The position numbers were made by a program, and so were the translations under genes. The notes below the pieces were generated by a model, which was not told where the DNA came from, did no database searches, and worked only from the letters and a program-made list of their open reading frames with translations. 7,834 nt of DNA from NCBI GenBank assembly GCA_934339215.1, contig CAKRHU010000063.1, positions 1 to 7,834 on the forward strand, read 5' to 3'. Position 1 is the first letter of the stretch, and each line of letters opens with the position of its first letter. Source of the stretch: an uncultured Lacticaseibacillus sp. GTDB taxonomy: Bacteria; Bacillota; Bacilli; Lactobacillales; Lactobacillaceae. Below, in pieces: positions 1 to 5,301 of the stretch.

Positions 1-27
1 CAAACACATCCCCAATCGAGGTTTGAT

Positions 28-1593
28 ATGCAAAATCCCCAAATGAAACGCCTGATGCAAGGGGCGTGGACCTTGAGTTTGGCCGCGATGATCGCCAAAA
101 TTTTAAGTGCGATCTATCGCGTGCCGTTTCAAAATTTAGTCGGGGATACCGGCTTTTATGTGTACCAGCAAGTTTATCCGCTGTATGGCATCGGGATGAC
201 CTTTGCGTTGTCAGGGTTTCCGGTGTTTATTTCCAAACTCGTCGCTGAAGCGCGAGAGCCGCAAGCCCAAGCTGAGGTGACCCATCAAGCCCAAGTGTTG
301 TTGATGTGGCTGAGTGGGGCGATGTTCATCGGCTTATACGGCTTTTCCGGGTTGATTGCGCGCGCGATGGCTGATCCACAATTAGCTAGTTTGATTCAAA
401 CGGTGGCATTTATGTTTTTGGTGATGCCGATTTTAGCCACTGGCCGCGGATATTTTCAAGGCACCTTTGACATGTCTAAAACCGCCGTCAGCCAAGTGGT
501 TGAGCAAGTGATCCGCGTCGTGGTGATTTTAGGGGCCGCCAGTGTTGCTGCTAAAGCCCACTGGGATCCGTACAAAATGGGGGCCATGGCGATGAGCGGC
601 GCGTTTTTCGGCGGATTAGCCGCCGCTTTGACCTTGTGGCCAGCGTTTCATCGCGTCTTTGCCAAAAAGCATTTTGCTTGGCCGGGGTTTGTCAGCTATG
701 CGCATTTGCTGAAACGCTTTGTGGTTGAAGGTGGCAGTATTGCCTTGTTTGCGGCGATGCTGATCGTGCTACAACTTGTCGATTCGTTTACGGTGACGCG
801 CGGCTTACAAGCGAGCGGGGTGCCGTTTGCTTTGGCGAAAAGCTTAAAAGGGGTTTATGACCGCGGCCAACCGTTGGTGCAATTAGGCTTAGTGGTGGCG
901 ACAGCATTGTCGGCGACGCTGTTGCCAAGCTTGACTACGGCGTTTGCCCGCGGCCAACATCATCGCTTTGAACAAACTGCCGCGCAATTGATCCGCTTTA
1001 ACTTGGCGTTATCGACGGCGGCAACTGCTGGCTTGGTCGTGGTGATGCCGGCAGTCAACTGGTTGCTGTTTGGGGATCGCGATGGGCAATTGGCGTTGCA
1101 AACTTATGTCATTGCCATTGTGTTAGTGGCGATGATCAATGCGTATAATGCGATTTTGCAAAGTTTGAATCGCTATCGCGGCACCACACGGACCTTGATG
1201 ATCGGCTTTGTGGTGAAACTTGTGATCAATCAATGGTTGGTGACGCGCTTTGGCACGCTTGGCGCCAGTATTGCCACGCTGTTATCCTTAGGCGTGATCA
1301 CCGGATTATTGGCGATCCAAGTGCCAAGAACGATTCGCCAAATTGCTGATCGTGATCACTTCTACACGAAACTGGCAGTGATCACAGCGGTGATGGTCGG
1401 CGTTGTCTGGAGCGTGATGCACGTGCTACCGTTTGCCAGTCGTGGTCAATCGATCCTCGTGGCGATCGTGGCAGTGATCGTTGGGGTGATTGTGTTTGTG
1501 GCCGGGGCAACGTTTACTCGCTTATTCACGGCACGAGAAGTCTTAGCCTTGCCATTAGGGCGCAGATTTCTTAAAATGACGCATAAGCACTAA
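28..1593 (+). CDS. yabM: MATE-like polysaccharide/lipid flippase, YabM/SpoVB family
   Basis: Multidrug/oligosaccharidyl-lipid/polysaccharide (MOP) superfamily membrane protein of 521 aa, probably a flippase for an undecaprenyl-linked wall precursor or another envelope lipid. About 14 hydrophobic segments are visible, roughly at residues 10-30, 44-72, 88-113, 121-138, 155-175, 185-204, 233-253, 284-304, 323-347, 355-380, 388-405, 409-432, 447-468 and 475-497. The RGYFQG...TAVSQVVEQ stretch (about 140-160) is typical of SpoVB/YabM-like proteins. Length matches the family (about 520-540 aa). The ATG at 28 follows GAGG at 18-21 with 6-nt spacing. A TGA at 24-26 may end an upstream gene, so the start probably sits in an operon; in related genomes mfd is the usual upstream neighbour. 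The locus matches B. subtilis yabM rather than ytgP (murJ). The family is clear; the substrate is not visible in sequence. Confidence 0.9.
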   Translation: MQNPQMKRLMQGAWTLSLAAMIAKILSAIYRVPFQNLVGDTGFYVYQQVYPLYGIGMTFALSGFPVFISKLVAEAREPQAQAEVTHQAQVLLMWLSGAMFIGLYGFSGLIARAMADPQLASLIQTVAFMFLVMPILATGRGYFQGTFDMSKTAVSQVVEQVIRVVVILGAASVAAKAHWDPYKMGAMAMSGAFFGGLAAALTLWPAFHRVFAKKHFAWPGFVSYAHLLKRFVVEGGSIALFAAMLIVLQLVDSFTVTRGLQASGVPFALAKSLKGVYDRGQPLVQLGLVVATALSATLLPSLTTAFARGQHHRFEQTAAQLIRFNLALSTAATAGLVVVMPAVNWLLFGDRDGQLALQTYVIAIVLVAMINAYNAILQSLNRYRGTTRTLMIGFVVKLVINQWLVTRFGTLGASIATLLSLGVITGLLAIQVPRTIRQIADRDHFYTKLAVITAVMVGVVWSVMHVLPFASRGQSILVAIVAVIVGVIVFVAGATFTRLFTAREVLALPLGRRFLKMTHKH

Positions 1594-1672
1594 CGCCAAA
1601 AGTCTTACACGCAATACATGGATAGTTTTTGCAGTCGGCGTTTGCGCTGACAGACAATTGAAAGGAAATAAC

Positions 1673-1936
1673 ATGCGATTAGATAAATTTTTGAAAGTTT
1701 CTCGCATTATCAAGCGGCGCACTGTCGCCAAAGAAATTGCGGATAAAGGCCGCATCACCATTAACGATAAAATCGCTAAGTCGTCAACTGATGTGTCAGT
1801 TGGCGATGTGTTGGTGATTGCTTTTGGCAATAAAACCTTAACCGTTAAAGTTGAAGCACTCGTTGAATCAACTAAGAAACAAGATGCCGGGGAAATGTTC
1901 AGCGTGGTTTCCGAAACTTACAAAGAACAGTACTGA
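1673..1936 (+). CDS. rqcP: RqcP, S4-domain ribosome quality control protein
   Basis: RNA-binding protein of 87 aa, homologue of B. subtilis YabO/RqcP. In that organism it binds stalled 50S-peptidyl-tRNA complexes with RqcH and supports C-terminal alanine tailing of incomplete nascent chains. The S4 fold covers about residues 1-60: [16 protein letters not shown] at the N-terminus, then the RITIND strand and a VSVGD turn. Arg2, Asp4 and Arg16, positions important in the Bacillus protein, are present. The ATG at 1673 is preferred over an upstream TTG at 1658 because AAAGGA (1661-1666) lies 6 nt before it, and the family begins exactly with MRLDKFLK. It lies 79 bp after the flippase gene; no convincing promoter was seen in that gap, so it is probably cotranscribed. 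Confidence 0.93.
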   Translation: MRLDKFLKVSRIIKRRTVAKEIADKGRITINDKIAKSSTDVSVGDVLVIAFGNKTLTVKVEALVESTKKQDAGEMFSVVSETYKEQY

Positions 1937-1972
1937 TTTTACCTGGCTGTAATATGCCGCAAGCGGATACTT

Positions 1973-1981
1973 TGGTATACT
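1973..1981 (+). promoter_or_regulatory. Extended -10 promoter of divIC
   Basis: TGGTATACT combines an extended -10 TGn (1973-1975) with the -10 hexamer TATACT (1976-1981, 5 of 6 to TATAAT). No good -35 hexamer lies 16-18 nt upstream, which fits an extended -10 promoter. It is 25 nt before the divIC start. The surrounding 16 bp (1970-1985) form a near-palindrome with one mismatched pair. The same nine bases recur before the S1 gene. Confidence 0.6.
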
Positions 1982-2006
1982 AAAGTTATTGACGAAAGGT
2001 GGCCGC

Positions 2007-2390
2007 ATGATGGAACAGTCCAAAATCAAGCGCATGCCGCAGCGCCCGTTAACGCCGCCGCGTGCAGACAAACCAAAATTATCGCGCCTACACAAAATCC
2101 GCCTGCGCCTCTTGCTAGGCGTTTTAGCTTTGATTTTGGTGGTTGGCGGTTGGCAGCTGTATCATGTGCATACGCAGATCCAACAAAGCCAAGCACAAGT
2201 CACGCAGGCGAAATCGCAGCTCAAATCAGTCGAAGCCAAAAAGCAAGCGTTAAAAGTGCAAGTGGACCAGCTTCACAATGATGATTATTTAGCCAAACTG
2301 GTGCGCCAAAAGTATATGGTATCCAAGTCTGGCGAAGTGATTTTTGAATTGCCTGGGACTGCAGGCAAGCTCAACTTAAACGGCAACTGA
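2007..2390 (+). CDS. divIC: DivIC/FtsB-family cell division protein
   Basis: Bitopic divisome protein of 127 aa. In Gram-positive bacteria DivIC forms a complex with FtsL and DivIB at the septum and helps activate septal wall synthesis. Order of parts: basic proline-containing cytoplasmic N-terminus (1-30), one membrane helix (about 31-50), an extracellular coiled coil rich in Q, K, A and V (about 54-90), then the conserved DivIC block from about 88 to 116, with NDDYLAKLVRQKY followed by GEVIFELP. That last block separates it from FtsL. Two adjacent ATG codons (2007, 2010) are possible; AAAGGTGG (1995-2002) stands 4 or 7 nt before them. A TTG at 1989 in the same frame lies before this ribosome binding site and was not used. 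Size matches the family. Confidence 0.92.
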   Translation: MMEQSKIKRMPQRPLTPPRADKPKLSRLHKIRLRLLLGVLALILVVGGWQLYHVHTQIQQSQAQVTQAKSQLKSVEAKKQALKVQVDQLHNDDYLAKLVRQKYMVSKSGEVIFELPGTAGKLNLNGN

Positions 2391-2395
2391 TCTGC

Positions 2396-2423
2396 TTGCA
2401 CACCACTTGCGGCATGGTATACT
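2396..2423 (+). promoter_or_regulatory. Promoter of the S1-domain gene
   Basis: The extended -10 TGGTATACT (2415-2423) is identical to the divIC one. A weak -35, TTGCAC (2396-2401), lies 16 nt upstream. The start of transcription should fall around 2430, leaving a leader of about 30 nt. Confidence 0.6.
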
Positions 2424-2441
2424 AAGAGTCACATTAGACAC

Positions 2442-2447
2442 GGAGGA
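2442..2447 (+). promoter_or_regulatory. Ribosome binding site with long T-rich spacer
   Basis: GGAGGA stands 11 nt before the ATG at 2459, further than the 5-7 nt seen for most other genes in this window. The spacer is almost all A and T. No in-frame start lies closer, and the protein begins as its family does, so the ATG is right and the spacing is unusual. Confidence 0.7.
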
Positions 2448-2458
2448 CAATTTTTTAT

Positions 2459-2959
2459 ATGGCAGTTGAAGTCGGCGCAAAGGTTTCTGGCAAGGTCACA
2501 GGGATCACGAATTTTGGCGCCTTTGTTGATCTGGGAGCAGGCAAGTCGGGGTTAGTCCACATCAGTGAAATTTCTGATGGCTATGTCAAAGATATTCACG
2601 ATGTGTTGAGCATTGGCGATGAAGTGACTGCCGTGGTCACACAGATCAAAGATGGCAAAGTGGGCTTATCGATCCGCCGCGCTGATGGCAAGCCTCACGA
2701 GGAACATAGTCATCATCAAGGTGGCCATGCCCATGGCCCAGCCAATCACGATCGCGATCATCAAGCGCCACGTCCTCAAACTCATGGTGCTTCCCATTCT
2801 CCACGTCCGAAAAACGCGCATGCGCAACAACAAAAACCTGCTTTAACTGGCTTTGACGCGATGATGTCTGGCTTTTTGAAAGAAAGCGAAGATCGCTTGA
2901 GCAGTTTGAAGCGCAACACTGAAGGTAAACGTGGTGGCCGTGGCGGTCGCCGGAGCTAA
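2459..2959 (+). CDS. yabR: YabR-type S1 RNA-binding protein with His-rich linker
   Basis: Cytoplasmic RNA-binding protein of 166 aa, family of B. subtilis YabR and GSP13/YugI and of pneumococcal CvfD, an S1 protein reported to act as a post-transcriptional regulator. Residues 1-74 are one S1 domain with typical motifs GKVTGITNFGAFVDL, GLVHISEIS and the closing KVGLSIR strand. Residues 80-121 are a hydrophilic linker with 11 histidines. Residues about 130-152 are a conserved C-terminal segment (GFDAMMSGFLKESEDRLSSLK), followed by a basic RGG-like tail. Family members are often near 120-150 aa; the extra length lies in the linker. It has its own promoter and ends at a strong hairpin 37 bp downstream. 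The family is certain; the target RNAs are not known from sequence. Confidence 0.9.
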   Translation: MAVEVGAKVSGKVTGITNFGAFVDLGAGKSGLVHISEISDGYVKDIHDVLSIGDEVTAVVTQIKDGKVGLSIRRADGKPHEEHSHHQGGHAHGPANHDRDHQAPRPQTHGASHSPRPKNAHAQQQKPALTGFDAMMSGFLKESEDRLSSLKRNTEGKRGGRGGRRS

Positions 2960-2996
2960 TTAAATGAGGCTGTGATTCAAAGCGAACTAAGCCGAT

Positions 2997-3056
2997 CATA
3001 CAAGCGCCGCCACATCATGATTCGAATTTGAATCGTGGTGTGGCGGCGTTTGTATG
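2997..3056 (+). terminator. 27-bp hairpin terminator after the S1 gene
   Basis: Arms 2997-3023 and 3030-3056 pair over all 27 positions around a 6-nt loop. Three pairs are G-U wobbles in the plus-strand RNA (G3004-T3049, T3015-G3038, T3018-G3035) and would be A-C mismatches in minus-strand RNA, so the hairpin belongs to the plus transcript. The GC-rich core GCCGCCACA/TGTGGCGGC is followed by a U-rich tract, so it should act as an intrinsic terminator for the first gene block. Confidence 0.85.
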
Positions 3057-3064
3057 TTTAGACT

Positions 3065-3223
3065 AAATCATCTTTAAACCCGGTTTAAATCAACGCACGC
3101 TGTCCGACATTGACAGTGTATTTTGAATCTTCCAGCCATACCAATTGCCTAGTTGGAAGATTAAAACCCCCTTACGATGCTGGACAGCAATGCAATTTCA
3201 AAAGCCGGAATTAAAGCTGATTT
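3065..3223. repeat. 159-bp imperfect palindromic repeat element, copy 1
   Basis: The two halves (3065-3144 and 3144-3223) are imperfect inverted copies. The outer 19 bases of each arm (3065-3083 and 3205-3223) match at 16 positions, GCTGTCC (3099-3105) pairs with GGACAGC (3182-3188), and AATCTTCCA (3126-3134) pairs with TGGAAGATT (3154-3162) next to the apex. No open reading frame is present. The right half recurs beyond ftsH in reverse orientation (46 of 50 identical to 7581-7630), so this is a dispersed element and not only a local hairpin. Structure is like a MITE or intergenic palindromic repeat; no transposase or target duplication was recognised. Confidence 0.8.
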
Positions 3224-3267
3224 CGGATTAACAATTGAAAGCCCTGTATCCCTTGATATGACGTTTT

Positions 3268-3284
3268 GGTAAAAATTGGTCAAA
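3268..3284 (+). promoter_or_regulatory. CtsR-like heat-shock operator
   Basis: GGTAAAA-ATT-GGTCAAA matches the CtsR tandem heptad consensus (RGTCAAA-NAN-RGTCAAA) at 13 of 15 fixed positions, with the correct 3-nt spacer. CtsR represses clp and other protein-quality genes in low-GC Gram-positive bacteria, and ftsH has been reported as a CtsR target in Lactobacillus plantarum. The box overlaps the -35 region of a weak promoter candidate and lies 108 bp before tilS, so it could control tilS-hpt-ftsH. Confidence 0.55.
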
Positions 3285-3307
3285 AAATCACGACACAACG
3301 TCATAAT
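3279..3307 (+). promoter_or_regulatory. Candidate promoter of tilS-hpt-ftsH
   Basis: CATAAT (3302-3307) matches TATAAT at 5 of 6 positions. The hexamer 17 nt upstream, GTCAAA (3279-3284), is a poor -35 and falls inside the CtsR-like box. It would give a leader of about 78 nt. An alternative is the extended -10 TGGTAAAGT (3343-3351), which is closer to the gene but also lacks a good -35. Confidence 0.4.
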
Positions 3308-3349
3308 TCAGACTAAAGTCTCACGCGAGCCTCTGCTTGCAGTGGTAAA

Positions 3350-3365
3350 GTGAATGCACATTCAC
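3350..3365. promoter_or_regulatory. 16-bp dyad before tilS
   Basis: GTGAATG and CATTCAC are exact inverted copies separated by 2 bp. The spacer is too short for a stable RNA loop without opening the stem, so a protein-binding site is the more natural reading. It overlaps the end of the alternative -10 at 3346-3351 and ends 15 nt before the ribosome binding site. No known regulator motif was recognised. Confidence 0.35.
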
Positions 3366-3391
3366 AAGACAGCGCGTAGAAAGGAGCCCAT

Positions 3392-4708
3392 ATGCTATCT
3401 GGGAATGACTTACTCCATGACTTCGCCCTTGACCCAAAAGCACCGCTGATCGTCGCGGTGTCAGGCGGCGTTGATTCTATGGTGTTACTGAACTTACTCT
3501 CACAAACCACGCATCCGTTGATCGCCGCAACCTTTGATCACCAGATGCGGGCAACCAGCGGGGATGATGTCCAACTGGTTGAAGATTATGCCAAACAACT
3601 TGGCGTGACCGTCGTTGCTGGTGAATGGTTGCGTAAAGCCGATCAAACGGTTAGCGAAGCCACGGCGCGAACTGCGCGGTATCAGTTTTTAGCCGATACG
3701 GCGCATCGATACCACAGTCAATACTTAGTGTTAGCTCATCACGGGGATGATCAACTGGAAGGCATTTTACTGCAACTTGCCCGCTCTGGGAATGTGATGG
3801 CGATGAGCGGCATGCAGCCAAGCCGCCCACTGGGAGACTTACAAGTTTTGCGCCCACTGCTGCACTTCAGCAAAGCTGATTTACACGCCTACGCTGAAAA
3901 ACATCACGTGCCTTATTCGGTAGATCAAACCAATGCGGATGACACCATCGCGCGCAATCGGGTGAGACATCTTGTTACACCGGTATTGAAGGATTTGAAT
4001 GCAGGGGTGTTGTTACATACCCAACGCTTTAGCGAAAGCCTTGAAGCGCTGATCCAGTTGGCGACTCCTGGACTGCAAGCTTTAGTACCAAAACCGGAAA
4101 TGAGGACGGATTGGACGCCGTTGTTGAAACAAACTGCCGGCGTGCAACGCTTGGTGCTTGAACAATACTTACAAGCGTTCAACATTCAAATTCCCGCCCA
4201 AGTGATCACCCAAGTGCTGCAAGCGTTAGCCCAAGCCAAAGGCAATAAACATTTTGATGTGGCGAAACATCACTTAGATGCTGCATATGGAAAGTTATAT
4301 GTCGATGCGCCAAAAGCTGCCCGCCAGCAAGAACTGCCATTAGCAGTCGATGACACTTGGCACCAATTGGCTGACGGTCGGATGATCGGGTTATTCCATG
4401 AACGCCCACAATGCGACACTTGGGCTTATGTCCCGGCCAAGCCGCTGATCATCCGCCAAAAAGTGGCCGGCGATTATGTGGCGTTGCCCAATGGTCACCA
4501 CAAAAAGCTGCAACCATGGTTGATCGGCCAAAAAGTCCCCCAATTTAGACGTGACGATTTACTGGTGGCAGATCAAGATTTTCAGCTGGTTTGGGTGGAG
4601 ATCCCAACGCATCCTGAATTGTTTCAAACGCGGCAAACTGATATAATTCAGGCTGTATTGGCACTGAAAAAACCGGCAAATGATAGTGAGGATAATAATG
4701 GAAAATGA
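3392..4708 (+). CDS. tilS: tRNA(Ile)-lysidine synthase TilS
   Basis: Cytoplasmic ATP-dependent enzyme of 438 aa that joins lysine to cytidine 34 of tRNA-Ile2 (CAU anticodon), so that it reads AUA and is charged with isoleucine; it is essential in most bacteria. The N-type PP-loop ATPase domain shows the signature SGGVDS at 24-29, DHQMR near 49-53, [18 protein letters not shown] (115-132, usual form HHADDQAET) and RNRVRH (188-193). The C-terminal TilS domain (about 350-430) shows [23 protein letters not shown] followed by the basic RR pair. Length is normal. The ATG at 3392 has AAGGAG (3381-3386) 5 nt upstream. The gene end overlaps hpt by 11 bp. In B. subtilis TilS also partners HprT as a reported activator of ftsH. 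Confidence 0.95.
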   Translation: MLSGNDLLHDFALDPKAPLIVAVSGGVDSMVLLNLLSQTTHPLIAATFDHQMRATSGDDVQLVEDYAKQLGVTVVAGEWLRKADQTVSEATARTARYQFLADTAHRYHSQYLVLAHHGDDQLEGILLQLARSGNVMAMSGMQPSRPLGDLQVLRPLLHFSKADLHAYAEKHHVPYSVDQTNADDTIARNRVRHLVTPVLKDLNAGVLLHTQRFSESLEALIQLATPGLQALVPKPEMRTDWTPLLKQTAGVQRLVLEQYLQAFNIQIPAQVITQVLQALAQAKGNKHFDVAKHHLDAAYGKLYVDAPKAARQQELPLAVDDTWHQLADGRMIGLFHERPQCDTWAYVPAKPLIIRQKVAGDYVALPNGHHKKLQPWLIGQKVPQFRRDDLLVADQDFQLVWVEIPTHPELFQTRQTDIIQAVLALKKPANDSEDNNGK

Positions 4709-5237
4709 TATCTTAAAGGTCTTGTACTCCCAAGAAGACATTCATGACATCACCAAGCGTTTGGCTAAACAGATCAAGCACGATTATGCAGGCAAAAATC
4801 CGTTGGTGATCTGCATTTTAAAAGGTGCGATCATGTTCATGACGGACTTGGTGCGCGAAGTCGACGACTATTTAGAAATCGACTTTATGGATGTTTCCAG
4901 CTATGGCAACGAAACCGAGTCTAGCGGCGAAGTGAAGATCTTAAAAGATCTCGATACCAGTGTCGCCAACCGCGATGTGTTGATCGTTGAAGATATCGTC
5001 GATACTGGCCGCACCTTGCATTACCTCACCCAGATCTTTAAGACCCGCAATGCCAACTCGGTACGCATTTGTACTTTGATGGATAAGCCGGAACGCCGCG
5101 TGGCCCCAGTGCATGCGGATTACGTTGGTACCACGGTTCCCAACGAATTTGTGGTCGGCTATGGGTTAGATTTTGCGGAACGTTATCGTAATTTACCTTA
5201 CATTGGCGTTTTGAAACCTGAAGTTTATGCCCATTAA
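4698..5237 (+). CDS. hpt: Hypoxanthine (guanine) phosphoribosyltransferase
   Basis: Cytoplasmic purine salvage enzyme of 179 aa that makes IMP and GMP from hypoxanthine or guanine with PRPP. The PRPP-binding loop [12 protein letters not shown] is at 95-106. Also visible are LKG (41-43), SSYG (67-70, flexible catalytic loop), the purine-binding lysine in DKPERR (129-134) and the closing [21 protein letters not shown] region (152-172). Length matches the family. The ATG at 4698 is chosen over an in-frame ATG at 4680 because GAGG (4688-4691) lies 6 nt before it and MENDI aligns with known N-termini. The 11-bp overlap with tilS suggests translational coupling and near-equal synthesis, which fits the TilS-HprT complex described in B. 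subtilis. Confidence 0.95.
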   Translation: MENDILKVLYSQEDIHDITKRLAKQIKHDYAGKNPLVICILKGAIMFMTDLVREVDDYLEIDFMDVSSYGNETESSGEVKILKDLDTSVANRDVLIVEDIVDTGRTLHYLTQIFKTRNANSVRICTLMDKPERRVAPVHADYVGTTVPNEFVVGYGLDFAERYRNLPYIGVLKPEVYAH

Positions 5238-5248
5238 TCAGTGGGATG

Positions 5249-5265
5249 TAGTATTATAGCTACTA
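5249..5265 (+). promoter_or_regulatory. Possible ftsH promoter with small dyad
   Basis: A -10-like TATTAT (5252-5257) lies inside TAGTA-7-TACTA, an exact 5-bp inverted repeat. No convincing -35 is found at normal distance. The gap between hpt and ftsH is 64 bp, enough for a promoter and also for a site where an activator would be needed. No CtsR box is present in this gap. Confidence 0.35.
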
Positions 5266-5301
5266 AGCACGCTTTTTACCTATTGTTGCTGGAGGTTATG
5301 T

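Larger units (their letters stand above)
2960..3391. other. Gene-free 432-bp region before tilS
   Basis: No believable coding sequence was seen on either strand. From left to right it holds a terminator hairpin (2997-3056), a 159-bp imperfect palindrome (3065-3223), a CtsR-like box (3268-3284) inside a 9-bp inverted repeat (3257-3265 and 3297-3305), a weak promoter candidate (-10 at 3302-3307), an AGACT-AA-AGTCT dyad (3310-3321) and a 16-bp dyad (3350-3365). Confidence 0.85.

Noticed and set aside
3..26. End of an upstream gene: an open frame running to TGA at 24-26
   Set aside because: Only seven codons are visible, so neither frame nor identity (mfd would be expected) can be supported.
1555..1830. 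Minus-strand reading frame of 91 codons over the flippase end and rqcP
   Set aside because: It is the shadow of two well-supported genes, has no ribosome binding site and its product resembles no family.
2646..2999. Minus-strand reading frame of 117 codons opposite the S1 gene
   Set aside because: Its composition is the mirror of the His-rich linker coding sequence, and no start signals are present.
3060..3317. AGACTAAA at 3060-3067 and 3310-3317 as a target-site duplication around the palindrome
   Set aside because: The second copy is 87 bp from the right end of the element, and an 8-base match in a region of this size is expected by chance.
2960..3391. CRISPR array or toxin-antitoxin pair in the large gap
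   Set aside because: There are no regularly spaced direct repeats and no pair of small reading frames with ribosome binding sites.
4680..4697. Upstream ATG at 4680 as the hpt start
   Set aside because: The ribosome binding site at 4688-4691 lies after it, and the extra residues do not fit the family N-terminus.
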